DNA of 64,000 nt from Diplonema papillatum (GCA_030068145.1 JAPJBO010000826.1:38157-102156); one strand, 5' to 3'. Positions 41,300 through 52,967 are shown, numbered from the stretch's first letter. Translations and numbers: made by a program. The notes: a model not told the origin generated them from the sequence alone.

Positions 41300-42415
41300 A
41301 GAGCAAAGGGGAAGAAGCGAGAGAGGGGGAGAATGAAAATGAAAGTGAAGTTGGAAAAGGACCCCAGTTGATTTTCGGCAACATGAACCAATTCACCCTC
41401 GAATCGAATGTTGTCGAACCTTGTAGCACGTAATCGAATTTCGTAGAAGGTAATCGAGAGCAATCTTGGGTTAGAATGCAAAATAATCTGCGTCTGCTCT
41501 TTCGTGACTACCTCTTAGAGCGCGCCTGTCATGTTTCCGGCGCTTGTTACCTTCTGGCTCGTCGGCCTCGTACTCGAGCTCGGTCGCTTTCAGGGGGGTA
41601 GGTGAATTGGCTCATGCAATACAAAGTGTTCCCGTGTCCTTCCCCGCCCCTCCCATCCGTTCTCGTCGAATCAACCGACGGCTCCCGTTGCCACACCCCG
41701 CCGATCCCCGCTGAACCCCGCCGATCCAACGACGTCAGAAGGCTTCTTTGGATGCCCGTTGCTGAGCTAATCCACCCGCCATCCGTAAACTGCATCGCTT
41801 TTCCACCAAATGTCTCGCACGATCTAGCCCCAGACCCTCTGCATTCCAGTCCAAGTATCGCTTTCGGCAGCGAAGAACGAGTGCCCGCAGGGGGCAACTC
41901 GGTACACCGGTACCTTCCTCGTGGAACCGCCTTCTTCTCTATCAGTGGTCCTACGTACTGCTGCCCTTGCAGCAGCCGGTGCACTTTTGCGTTTGTCGTC
42001 GGGGTTTGGTGGTGTGCGCAGCACTGGGCGTAGGTGGCGCACTCAGACGCGACCCATATGGCAACAACCAGGAACGCACTGGTAGGTGAGCAGCGACGCC
42101 TCCCGAGAGTGAGCCAAGGGCGAAGGACGTATCTGCGGCTGCTGCGGCAGTTGCCCGGTGGTAACCCCCCACGCAGCACGCGGGGAAGTGGAACGGGTTT
42201 TCCCAACTACATTGAAGCCCCTTCCCGACCGCCGCGAACTTCTCTCCTGGTGCAGTCCGGAGAGACCGGCGTCGAGTTTCGGCTCACAGCCGAACCCTAA
42301 GGGAGAGAGCGCCAAACACAATCCATCTTAAGAAAGGACCACACACGAGCTCAGACGCGACCCACGCCTAAAGTCCGTGACAGTGGATTCGACTCTCGGA
42401 GAGGCTCGTACACAC
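41300..42415. other. Intergenic, no gene recognised
   Basis: 'cttgggttagaatgcaaaat' at 41466 is shared with 25338. A long open minus-strand frame (41547-42206) has no domain and unremarkable composition. Confidence 0.5.
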
Positions 42416-42416
42416 A

Positions 42417-43171
42417 TACCGTAATTGGATTAATGTTGAACCGGGTAAAACCTGGGACACCCCCCAAAATGGGGCCGGGTGCCCCAGGTTTTACCCGGTT
42501 CGGCATTTTCTTTTTCTCGGGGTTGGCGGCTTTGCGTACTTTGCAGAACATCGCGACCCTGGTGTTTGCCCGCGCCTTGGGGTGCTATAGGAGCCTTGTT
42601 CAAGCACCGGTAGACTGGTACAGTACGGCCGTGAGCAGGCCTTGTTCAGACACGGCCAAAAGTAGCGACTAGAGAGCTTATCAACTGACCAATGCAGCAA
42701 GGTACAAGCACCGCTCAAGCAGTGTGCAAGCAGTGTGCAAGCAGTGTGCAAGCAGTGTGCAAGCAGTGTGCAAGCAGTGTGCAAGCAGTGTGCAAGCAGT
42801 GTGCAAGCAGTGTGCAAGCAGTGTGCAAGCAGTGTGCAAGCAGTGTGCAAGCAGTGTGCAAGCAGTGTGCAAGCAGTGTGCAAGCAGTGTGCAAGCAGTG
42901 TGCAAGCAGTGTGCAAGCAGTGTGCAAGCAGTGTGCAAGCAGTGTGCAAGCAGTGTGCAAGCAGTGTGCAAGCAGTGTGCAAGCAGTGTGCAAGCAGTGT
43001 GCAAGCCTTGTTCAAGCACCGGTAAACTGGTAAAGTACGGTCGTGTGCTGCAGGACCACCACTGGGGCAGTCACGCAGCCTGGGAGACCCCCCGGGTGTC
43101 CCAGGTTTTACCCGGTCTGTCATTTACCCGTTCCAGCTTTAGTCCAGTTCAGCATTATCCCAATTACGGTA
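42417..43171. mobile_element. 751-bp TA-flanked TIR element containing an 11-bp VNTR
   Basis: The left end 'ccgtaattggattaatgttg' (42419 on) and inverted right end '...cagcattatcccaattacgg' (to 43169) are imperfect inverses, flanked by TA on both sides. Just inside the left end is a hairpin (aaccgggtaaaacctggg and its inverse). Half of that stem recurs at the right end (cccaggttttacccgg). The design parallels the 11160-11797 element. Confidence 0.8.
42717..43010. repeat. 11-bp tandem array (gtgtgcaagca), ~26 copies
   Basis: Nearly perfect 11-bp units inside the TIR element. All six frames are open through most of it because 11 is not a multiple of three and the unit lacks stops, so the ORFs are artefacts. 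Confidence 0.98.
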
Positions 43172-43615
43172 ATTCGAGACCTTTAACGTGTTCTACAGGC
43201 TCAATTGCCTCCAAATCTGCGATGAACCTACGCCCTGGTGTTTTGTCCGTGCACGGTTGGTAGAACCGCCAGCCTGTACAAGGGATCTCCGCAACCCGCA
43301 AGGGATGGAGAGACGGCACGTGCACCTTCCCCACAAAACAGCCTTTGCCTTTTCCAGCTGTGGAACGCCGGCGCTCCTTTGGGTGGCGCGCGCGGCACTG
43401 TAGCAGGGCAACTTCTCCCTGTCGGAACGATCTCCGCACGCTCGCAATGGGGAAGGTATCGCCGTGCCAACCTCCTCTGCGAAACGTCATGTCTAGCTGC
43501 GACAATCCACCCAAAGCAGGCGTTCGCCGTGAATGACAAAGCATGGAAAAACAAGGGATCGATTCTCTCGACTCTTTTTTTGTTGGTCTCTGAACCCGAG
43601 AAGGAATAATCAAGT
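43172..43615. other. Intergenic, no gene recognised
   Basis: No domain-bearing ORF and no clear repeat. Confidence 0.5.
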
Positions 43616-43616
43616 C

Positions 43617-43900
43617 GAAGTTCTTAGCGGTTCTCTTTTGGGTTTCGTCTAAGGCCTCGTTGCGCGGGATCAATAGGGACTGCCGCCGAACGAGAAATCA
43701 AAGATTATGGGTTCAGGGGGGAGTACATTCGCAAGGCTGAAACTTAAAGGAATTGACGAAGTTCTTAGCGGTTCTCTTTTGGGTTTCGTCTAAGGCCTCG
43801 TTGCGCGGGATCAATAGGGACTGCCGGGGTCGTACGTACTTCCTACGTCAGAGGTGAAATTCTTAGATCGAAGGATGATTCCGTCCGCTACTGCCGCCCG
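43617..43900 (+). rRNA. Scrambled 18S rRNA fragments
   Basis: Block A (gaagttcttagcgg ... gatcaatagggactgccg) lies at 43617-43684 and again at 43757-43827. Between them, block C (43685-43756) contains 'ggttcaggggggagtac' and 'gctgaaacttaaaggaattg', a universal 18S region. After the second A, block B contains 'gtcagaggtgaaattcttag'. In intact 18S the order is A-B-...-C, so here it is A-C-A-B. This is a rearranged rDNA relic, not a functional gene. Confidence 0.85.
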
Positions 43901-44064
43901 CTCCTGCGCCGGAGATATGCTGTCGCGTTTCAGCACGAACACAGAGAATGTGCGTTGCGCCTGAAAACGCATGCCGGCCTGTTTATCACAACGGTCCTTG
44001 CGCAAAAAAGAGACGAAAAAATTTATGGTCACGCATCGTGCTGCTACTTCCAACCAAGGGATAC

Positions 44065-44400
44065 TTTTTCTTTTACATATGCGCCGGCTTGGACGGAAAT
44101 GCTCGACAATAACTGCCACACAAAGAACAGAAGGGATCCCAAGCGCCGTAACTACCGAACCACGTGTTGAACGGACGTGAGGTCATGCGGGTCTACCCCA
44201 ACAAGGCAAATCACACAAACACACCAGGTCAAAAGTCCTGAGTGAGAAAGCAACACACGGTGGTGTAAGCGAAGACCAAATCAGATTGTGTTTGTGTTGT
44301 ATGTGCCCCCCTACCTCTACATTTGCTCCCTTCCATTCGGAGTCAAAGCAGCTACTTCGAGTATTCTTTCCAATGCACGAAGTCCTCCTAGTGGCTCTTC
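44065..44400 (+). repeat. Dispersed repeat family, copy 3 (fullest)
   Basis: Matches 15845-16150 along its length and 10350-10560 in part. It shares 'taactaccgaaccacgtgtt', 'gtgttgaacggacgtgaggt', 'cacacggtggtgtaagcgaa' and 'cattcggagtcaaa'. Confidence 0.9.
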
Positions 44401-44404
44401 GCCA

Positions 44405-45840
44405 TCCCTCCATGGAGCGCAGTGTCGGCAAGGGGCGACAACAAGCGACACGAAAAAAAAGTCGGAAGACAACCCGGCAACCCAAACTGCTCCGAAAAAA
44501 AAAAAAAAAAGCAACAGAACTTCGCTGGCTGCTATCGGGGGTTTCCGCTGACGGGTGCCAAAAACGTATAAATTCCTGCGCTACTATCCCGAAAAGACTT
44601 TGTACAGGGTTTTCCTACAGGGTCTCAGGCGGCTGCTTTGCTCGGTGAAAGAAAGAAGAAGAAAAAAGAAAAAAGAAAAAGGCCGCTCCTGGTCCAGGAA
44701 CGTGACGGTCAACCACAGCATGCAAAGCTTGAGTCGAAGGCAGCACAGTGCCACAACCCCGTCCGCTCTGCCCTGCGGCTGACCGTCTTGACGGGCTTGT
44801 GTTCAGCGCAAGCGCCAAGCCCCGAGGTGCGCCAAGCCTTGATGCTTTAGTTTGGGAAATCGGTAGCCACTTGACCCGTAGGCCCGTGGCTCTGCAGTAC
44901 CGCCGAACACGTGAAGCTTGGCTCCCGTGTAGCAGGCTTTCCCTGGTACCTGGTTGGTGAAAGAAAGAAGAGAAATAAATAAAGAAAAAATAAAACGTTG
45001 AAGAAAACGGGGTGCGGCGGACCTGGTGCCGGTCACTAAACTTAGTTCTGAAGTCACACGGATGCGCCGGCGACCCAAGTTCTCAATGCCAACTGTAACC
45101 TTTGCTAACCCACCTCGTGCCCAGACAACGACGTAACTTTTCAAAGAACTCCTCCTCGCCTCGCATTCCCACAGACGAATTTTGCGCAGACTTTTTTTTT
45201 TTTTTAGTACTAACAGTCTTGTGGGTTGCCCTTCAATGTATTGTGCAGGCTAAAAAGACGTAGGCAGCGTGTTTTGGTGGTTGATCAGAATTCCTTACCT
45301 GAATACACACAGGGTAAATACAAGTGGGAAACCGATCAACCGGCACGCACAAACAAAAGAAATTTGTTTCTTTGAAGACTAATAATAATTCGAACGACAG
45401 GTTTGCCGCTCCAATCCGTCCAGAGAAACAAAGTAGCTTGCAATGTTTCAAACCAAATCTGAGTGCAAACCCTGAGATTTTCGCGTGAGTGCAAAATGTG
45501 AGATTTGGAATTTTGCTTACATGTGAGTAGGATCAGTGCATCGGTCCGATCTGCGACTCAGCTGCCCTTTTCTTTGATCACCATGCATTGAGAAGAAACC
45601 CGAGTTCTCTGTCCAGGCCTTACCGCCAATCGCGCGCAGCGCTGTTCCGCAGAAAGAACACCACCTCGTCTGCCCTTCTTCCCCCTCGCCCATCACCACC
45701 CGACTCCCAGACTCAACGGCGTCAACCGGAGACTCTAAAATACCGGCTTCAAACCTCGAAAGAGTACGTATCTGCACCTACGTATGGTGGTGTATGCTTG
45801 CACCCGTAGTGGTGCCTACATCAGGTCCACTCCTCCTGCA
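44405..45840. other. Intergenic, no gene recognised
   Basis: 45729-45760 carries the 'ccggagactctaaaataccggc' leader-type motif (as ccggagactctaaaa, taccggc). Simple A/G-rich tracts occur at 44645-44690 and 44960-44990. Confidence 0.5.
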
Positions 45841-45844
45841 GCTG

Positions 45845-45985
45845 CACCGACTTGCGTGTCCAGCTGCTGTGGACACCACTCGGGATCTTGACTGAGGTCA
45901 TCTGGGATGGTCCGGGTACTACATATCTGCACCTACGTATGGTAGTGTATGCCTGCACCCTCCGGCGCAGGCGGCTACCTAAAGA
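45845..45985 (-). repeat. Dispersed ~140-bp repeat, reverse copy
   Basis: Reverse complement of 31120-31262 with very few differences. Confidence 0.9.
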
Positions 45986-46063
45986 CTCTCTAAAAATGGA
46001 ACACCCTTCCGAACGTCCTTCTAAAGCGTCAGATACGCAACCGTGTTTTCTGTCCCGACGTTG

Positions 46064-49000
46064 CTCTCGGTTTGCGTGGTTCGAAGATGCGACTCCTTGA
46101 TAGTTTTGGCTGTTTGCAGAGTGATCCTGTGTTCGACAGGGCCTACTTGCGCCGTGAAAGACCAGATCATGCGCGGGTGTAAAGAGCGGCTGTGAATCTT
46201 TGAGCAAAGGGCCCAGGTAGGCATGGCCAGTCTCTCGGTTTGCGAGGTTCGAAGATGCGACTCCTTGATAGTTTTGGCTGTTTGCAGAGTGATCCTGTGT
46301 TCGACAGGGCCTACTTGAGATCATGCGCGGGTGTAAAGAGCGGCTGTGAATCTTTTAGCAAAGGGCCCAGGTAGGCATGGCCAGTCTCTCGGTTTGCGTG
46401 GTTCGAAGATGCGACTCCTTGATAGTTTTGGCTGTTTGCAGAGTGATCCTGTGTTCGACAGGGCCTACATGCGCCGTGAAAAACCAGATCATGCGCGGGT
46501 GTAAAGAGCGGCTGTGAATCTTTGAGCAAAGGGCCCAGGTAGGCATGGCCAGTCTCTCGGTTTGCGAGGTTCGAAGGTGCGACTCCTTGATAGTTTTGGC
46601 TGTTTGCAGAGTGATCCTGTGTTCGACAGGGCCTACATGCGCCGTGAAAAACCAGATCATGCGCGGGTGTAAAGAGCGGCTGTGAATCTTTTAGCAAAGG
46701 GCCCAGGTAGGCATGGCCAGTCTCTCGGTTTGCGTGGTTCGAAGATGCGACTCCTTGATAGTTTTGGCTGTTTGCAGAGTGATCCTGTGTTCGACAGGGC
46801 CTACTTGCGCCGTGAAAGACCAGATCATGCGCGGGTGTAAAGAGCGGCTGTGAATCTTTGAGCAAAGGGCCCAGGTAGGCATGGCCAGTCTCTCGGTTTG
46901 CGAGGTTCGAAGGTGCGACTCCTTGATAGTTTTGGCTGTTTGCAGAGTGATCCTGTGTTCGACAGGGCCTACTTGCGCCGTGAAAGACCAGATCATGCGC
47001 GGGTGTAAAGAGCGGCTGTGAATCTTTGAGCAAAGGGCCCAGGTAGGCATGGCCAGTCTCTCGGTTTGCGTGGTTCGAAGATGCGACTCCTTGATAGTTT
47101 TGGCTGTTTGCAGAGTGATCCTGTGTTCGACAGGGCCTACTTGCGCCGTGAAAGACCAGATCATGCGCGGGTGTAAAGAGCGGCTGTGAATCTTTTAGCA
47201 AAGGGCCCAGGTAGGCATGGCCAGTCTCTCGGTTTGCGAGGTTCGAAGGTGCGACTCCTTGATAGTTTTGGCTGTTTGCAGAGTGATCCTGTGTTCGACA
47301 GGGCCTACATGCGCCGTGAAAAACCAGATCATGCGCGGGTGTAAAGAGCGGCTGTGAATCTTTTAGCAAAGGGCCCAGGTAGGAGCAAAGGGCCCAGGTA
47401 GGCATGGCCAGTCTCTCGGTTTGCGTGGTTCGAAGATGCGACTCCTTGATAGTTTTGGCTGTTTGCAGAGTGATCCTGTGTCCGACAGGGCCTACTTGCG
47501 CCGTGAAAGACCAGATCATGCGCGGGTGTAAAGAGCGGCTGTGAATCTTTTAGCAAAGGGCCCAGGTAGGCATGGCCAGTCTCTCGGTTGCGTGGTTCGA
47601 AGATGCGACTCCTTGATAGTTTTGGCTGTTTGCAGAGTGATCCTGTGTTCGACAGGGCCTACTTGCGCCGTGAAAGACCAGATCATGCGCGGGTGTAAAG
47701 AGCGGCTGTGAATCTTTTAGCAAAGAGCCCAGGTAGGCATGGCCAGTCTCTCGGTTTGCGAGGTTCGAAGATGCGACTCCTTGATAGTTTTGGCTGTTTG
47801 CAGAGTGATCCTGTGTTCGACAGGGCCTACATGCGCCGTGAAAAACCAGATCATGCGCGGGTGTAAAGAGCGGCTGTGAATCTTTTAGCAAAGGGCCCAG
47901 GTAGGCATGGCCAGTCTCTCGGTTTGCGAGGTTCGAAGATGCGACTCCTTGATAGTTTTGGCTGTTTGCAGAGTGATCCTGTGTTCGACAGGGCCTACAT
48001 GCGCCGTGAAAAACCAGATCATGCGCGGGTGTAAAGAGCGGCTGTGAATCTTTTAGCAAAGGGCCCAGGTAGGAGCAAAGGGCCCAGGTAGGCATGGCCA
48101 GTCTCTCGGTTTGCGTGGTTCGAAGATGCGACTCCTTGATAGTTTTGGCTGTTTGCAGAGTGATCCTGTGTTCGACAGGGCCTACTTGCGCCGTGAAAGA
48201 CCAGATCATGCGCGGGTGTAAAGAGCGGCTGTGAATCTTTTAGCAAAGGGCCCAGGTAGGCATGGCCAGTCTCTCGGTTTGCGAGGTTCGAAGATGCGAC
48301 TCCTTGATAGTTTTGGCTGTTTGCAGAGTGATCCTGTGTTCGACAGGGCCTACATGCGCCGTGAAAAACCAGATCATGCGCGGGTGTAAAGAGCGGCTGT
48401 GAATCTTTTAGCAAAGGGCCCAGGTAGGAGCAAAGGGCCCAGGTAGGCATGGCCAGTCTCTCGGTTTGCGTGGTTCGAAGATGCGACTCCTTGATAGTTT
48501 TGGCTGTTTGCAGAGTGATCCTGTGTTCGACAGGGCCTACTTGCGCCGTGAAAGACCAGATCATGCGCGGGTGTAAAGAGCGGCTGTGAATCTTTGAGCA
48601 AAGGGCCCAGGTAGGCATGGCCAGTCTCTCGGTTTGCGAGGTTCGAAGATGCGACTCCTTGATAGTTTTGGCTGTTTGCAGAGTGATCCTGTGTTCGACA
48701 GGGCCTACTTGAAAGATCATGCGCGGGTGTAAAGAGCGGCTGTGAATCTTTTAGCAAAGGGCCCAGGTAGGCATGGCCAGTCTCTCGGTTTGCGTGGTTC
48801 GAAGATGCGACTCCTTGATAGTTTTGGCTGTTTGCAGAGTGATCCTGTGTTCGACAGGGCCTACATGCGCCGTGAAAAACCAGATCATGCGCGGGTGTAA
48901 AGAGCGGCTGTGAATCTTTGAGCAAAGGGCCCAGGTAGGCATGGCCAGTCTCTCGGTTTGCGAGGTTCGAAGATGCGACTCCTTGATAGTTTTGGCTGTT

Positions 49001-51562
49001 TGCAGAGTGATCCTGTGTTCGACAGGGCCTACATGCGCCGTGAAAAACCAGATCATGCGCGGGTGTAAAGAGCGGCTGTGAATCTTTGAGCAAAGGGCCC
49101 AGGTAGGCATGGCCAGTCTCTCGGTTTGCGAGGTTCGAAGGTGCGACTCCTTGATAGTTTTGGCTGTTTGCAGAGTGATCCTGTGTTCGACAGGGCCTAC
49201 TTGCGCCGTGAAAGACCAGATCATGCGCGGGTGTAAAGAGCGGCTGTGAATCTTTTAGCAAAGGGCCCAGGTAGGCATGGCCAGTCTCTCGGTTTGCGAG
49301 GTTCGAAGGTGCGACTCCTTGATAGTTTTGGCTGTTTGCAGAGTGATCCTGTGTTCGACAGGGCCTACATGCGCCGTGAAAAACCAGATCATGCGCGGGT
49401 GTAAAGAGCGGCTGTGAATCTTTTAGCAAAGGGCCCAGGTAGGAGCAAAGGGCCCAGGTAGGCATGGCCAGTCTCTCGGTTTGCGTGGTTCGAAGATGCG
49501 ACTCCTTGATGGTTTTGGCTGTTTGCAGAGTGATCCTGTGTTCGACAGGGCCTACTTGCGCCGTGAAAGACCAGATCATGCGCGGGTGTAAAGAGCGGCT
49601 GTGAATCTTTTAGCAAAGGGCCCAGGTAGGCATGGCCAGTCTCTCGGTTTGCGAGGTTCGAAGGTGCGACTCCTTGATAGTTTTGGCTGTTTGCAGAGTG
49701 ATCCTGTGTTCGACAGGGCCTACTTGCGCCGTGAAAGACCAGATCATGCGCGGGTGTAAAGAGCGGCTGTGAATCTTTTAGCAAAGGGCCCAGGTAGGCA
49801 TGGCCAGTCTCTCGGTTTGCGAGGTTCGAAGGTGCGACTCCTTGATAGTTTTGGCTGTTTGCAGAGTGATCCTGTGTTCGACAGGGCCTACATGCGCCGT
49901 GAAAAACCAGATCATGCGCGGGTGTAAAGAGCGGCTGTGAATCTTTTAGCAAAGGGCCCAGGTAGGAGCAAAGGGCCCAGGTAGGCATGGCCAGTCTCTC
50001 GGTTTGCGTGGTTCGAAGATGCGACTCCTTGATAGTTTTGGCTGTTTGCAGAGTGATCCTGTGTTCGACAGGGCCTACTTGCGCCGTGAAAGACCAGATC
50101 ATGCGCGGGTGTAAAGAGCGGCTGTGAATCTTTTAGCAAAGGGCCCAGGTAGGCATGGCCAGTCTCTCGGTTTGCGAGGTTCGAAGGTGCGACTCCTTGA
50201 TAGTTTTGGCTGTTTGCAGAGTGATCCTGTGTTCGACAGGGCCTACTTGCGCCGTGAAAGACCAGATCATGCGCGGGTGTAAAGAGCGGCTGTGAATCTT
50301 TTAGCAAAGGGCCCAGGTAGGCATGGCCAGTCTCTCGGTTTGCGAGGTTCGAAGGTGCGACTCCTTGATAGTTTTGGCTGTTTGCAGAGTGATCCTGTGT
50401 TCGACAGGGCCTACATGCGCCGTGAAAAACCAGATCATGCGCGGGTGTAAAGAGCGGCTGTGAATCTTTTAGCAAAGGGCCCAGGTAGGAGCAAAGGGCC
50501 CAGGTAGGCATGGCCAGTCTCTCGGTTTGCGTGGTTCGAAGATGCGACTCCTTGATGGTTTTGGCTGTTTGCAGAGTGATCCTGTGTTCGACAGGGCCTA
50601 CTTGCGCCGTGAAAGACCAGATCATGCGCGGGTGTAAAGAGCGGCTGTGAATCTTTTAGCAAAGGGCCCAGGTAGGCATGGCCAGTCTCTCGGTTTGCGA
50701 GGTTCGAAGGTGCGACTCCTTGATAGTTTTGGCTGTTTGCAGAGTGATCCTGTGTTCGACAGGGCCTACATGCGCCGTGAAAAACCAGATCATGCGCGGG
50801 TGTAAAGAGCGGCTGTGAATCTTTTAGCAAAGGGCCCAGGTAGGAGCAAAGGGCCCAGGTAGGCATGGCCAGTCTCTCGGTTTGCGTGGTTCGAAGATGC
50901 GACTCCTTGATAGTTTTGGCTGTTTGCAGAGTGATCCTGTGTCCGACAGGGCCTACTTGCGCCGTGAAAGACCAGATCATGCGCGGGTGTAAAGAGCGGC
51001 TGTGAATCTTTTAGCAAAGGGCCCAGGTAGGCATGGCCAGTCTCTCGGTTGCGTGGTTCGAAGATGCGACTCCTTGATAGTTTTGGCTGTTTGCAGAGTG
51101 ATCCTGTGTTCGACAGGGCCTACTTGCGCCGTGAAAGACCAGATCATGCGCGGGTGTAAAGAGCGGCTGTGAATCTTTTAGCAAAGAGCCCAGGTAGGCA
51201 TGGCCAGTCTCTCGGTTTGCGAGGTTCGAAGATGCGACTCCTTGATAGTTTTGGCTGTTTGCAGAGTGATCCTGTGTTCGACAGGGCCTACATGCGCCGT
51301 GAAAAACCAGATCATGCGCGGGTGTAAAGAGCGGCTGTGAATCTTTTAGCAAAGGGCCCAGGTAGGAGCAAAGGGCCCAGGTAGGCATGGCCAGTCTCTC
51401 GGTTTGCGTGGTTCGAAGATGCGACTCCTTGATAGTTTTGGCTGTTTGCAGAGTGATCCTGTGTTCGACAGGGCCTACTTGCGCCGTGAAAGACCAGATC
51501 ATGCGCGGGTGTAAAGAGCGGCTGTGACTCTTTTAGCAAAGGGCCCAGGTAGGCATGGCCGG
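46064..51562. repeat. 168-bp satellite array with higher-order structure (~32 monomers)
   Basis: The monomer runs from 'ctctcggtttgcg' through 'cttgatagttttggctgttt', 'gcctacttgcgccgtgaaa' and 'agcggctgtgaatc' to 'aaagggcccaggtaggcatg'. Variant positions (tgcgtgg/tgcgagg, cttgcgcc/catgcgcc, gaagatg/gaaggtg, tttgagc/ttttagc) define monomer types. Some monomers carry an exact 19-bp tandem duplication of 'agcaaagggcccaggtagg' (187 bp). Three-monomer units of 523 bp repeat at 49389, 49912 and 50435. A ~3.46-kb block beginning near 47329 recurs near 50790. The minus strand is open in two frames throughout because the unit is 56 codons and lacks stops; this is not evidence of a protein. Confidence 0.97.
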
Positions 51563-51689
51563 TGGTGTGTTATGCCAGATCGCAACAAGAATTGTCTTGA
51601 ATGCGTGCTCAGTCCAGGGCAGCCCTGTTGGTGTTCGGAATCTTTCAACACGAGTAGCAGAACCAGTGTTGAATGCCAACATTAGTCAT

Positions 51690-52175
51690 GACGAACCGCG
51701 GGATCGTCGGAACCACAAGAGTCTAGTGTTTACCGACCACGTGTAGCTGAGCCTCAGAAAGCAAAAGGTCGAAAAACACCAATCTGTACGTCCCGCGAGA
51801 TCGTCGGAACCACAAGAGTCTAGTGTTACCGACCATGTGTAGCTGAGCCTCAGAAAACAAAAGGTCGAAAGGCACCGATCTGTACGTCCCGCGGGATCGT
51901 CGGACCACAAGAGTCTAGTGTTTACCGACCACGTGTAGCTGAGCCTCAGAAAACGAAAGGTCGAAAGGCACCAGTCTGTGCGTCCCGCGGGATCGTCGGA
52001 ACCACAAGAGTCTAGTGTTTACCGACCACGTGCAGCTGAGCCTCAGAAAGCAAAAGGTCGAAAGACACCAATCTGTACTTCCCGCGGGATCGTCGGAACC
52101 ACAAGAGTCTAGTGTTACCGACCACGTGTAGCTGAGCCTCAGAAAGCAAAAGGTCGAAAGACACCAATCTGTACT
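51690..52175. repeat. ~97-bp tandem array (five copies)
   Basis: The unit contains 'cacaagagtctagtgtttac', 'cgaccacgtgtagctgagcc' and 'aaaggtcgaaagacaccaat'+'ctgtacgtcccgcgggatcg'. Copies start near 51714, 51811, 51906, 52003 and 52099. The latter half is the leader-type motif seen singly at 21329, 12385 and 56268. Confidence 0.93.
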
Positions 52176-52690
52176 GTGGGGCGTGCCGGTCCTGCGGCTC
52201 GTGTTGGCCGCCATTGCAAGCGAGCTGGTGGTCGACGTCCTGATCCCGCTGGGACTGACACCCCTAAGCCACCAAGAACGCCCAGCTTTTTCACATCCTG
52301 CCTGCCAAGACCATTCAGCTACCGCTCAACAATCCTGATAGTTCTGCAGACTGCTTCAAAAAGCTTCTGATAAGTACTCGAAATGCCACCTCACCAGACC
52401 GCTGGCCTGCACGTGGAAGCCCCTGGCTCACCCGAACCAGCTAAAGTGCACAGGGCAAAAAATCAGAAACCTCCAGAGCAAAAAAAAAAAAAAAACAGCA
52501 AAAAAAACCTTATTTTAGGACGGAAACAACCCGCACCACGTGAAGCACCGCAAGTGCCGCGAAACTCAAGCACCACAATGCGAGAAAATACATATAAACG
52601 CGGACAAACAGACCGGTACGGGCTACAAGGCAACCCCTGCTCAACTAGTGCTCGCCTGCCTTGATGGCACTTGCACCTTAAAGAACTCAA
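52176..52690 (+). other. Short coding-like fragment and intergenic DNA
   Basis: 52176-52270 can be read as GVPVLRLVLAAIASELVVDV followed by LIPLGLTPL, a hydrophobic stretch that may be an exon relic of a membrane protein. The rest, with an A14 run at 52480, shows no gene. Confidence 0.3.
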
Positions 52691-52691
52691 T

Positions 52692-52905
52692 GCTCAACTT
52701 GTAGAACGTGGGGGGCCCAAGACTACACTCCACGAAGGAATGTACTTGGTGTCGGTCACATACAGTCCCGGACATGGCTAGCCATAACCCATAACGAAAG
52801 CGTGCACTAAATATACAACCCGTAACCACATAGCCCTTCTTGCTCTAAGAGAACCCGGACACACGGAGACCCTAAAACCCCGGAATTTCAAGCGAACTCT
52901 AAAAA
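52692..52905 (+). repeat. Dispersed leader repeat, copy 2
   Basis: Matches 6735-6965 over ~210 bp and ends with 'cggagaccctaaaaccccgg' and 'aagcgaactctaaa', directly 5' of the next gene. Confidence 0.9.
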
Positions 52906-52937
52906 AACAAAAAAAAACAGGTAGGGTGCCAACATTG

Positions 52938-52965
52938 CCCCCCCCCCCCCCCCCCCCCCCCCCCC
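52938..52965. repeat. Poly-C tract (28 C) abutting a start codon
   Basis: A C28 homopolymer ends two bases before the first ATG of the downstream gene. It is probably length-variable. Confidence 0.97.
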
Positions 52966-52967
52966 AT

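Noticed and set aside
41547..42206. 219-codon minus-strand ORF
   Set aside because: No recognisable domain, weak coding composition and no supported start context.
42491..43263. ORFs of CKQCASSVQAV or HTACTLLAHCL type
   Set aside because: Pure translation of the 11-bp array in successive frames.
43164..43673. 169-codon minus-strand ORF near 43.2-43.7 kb
   Set aside because: Runs antisense through the 18S fragment and has no domain.
46066..46100. tRNA-type boxes in the satellite monomer (tggccagtctctcgg, ggttcgaag)
   Set aside because: The boxes are only a few bases apart, far too close for a Pol III promoter, and no cloverleaf forms.
46311..51539. Long minus-strand ORFs (up to ~400 codons) across the satellite
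   Set aside because: The 168-bp unit is 56 codons and happens to lack stops in two frames; monomers with the 19-bp duplication switch between them. No start, domain or codon constraint is seen.
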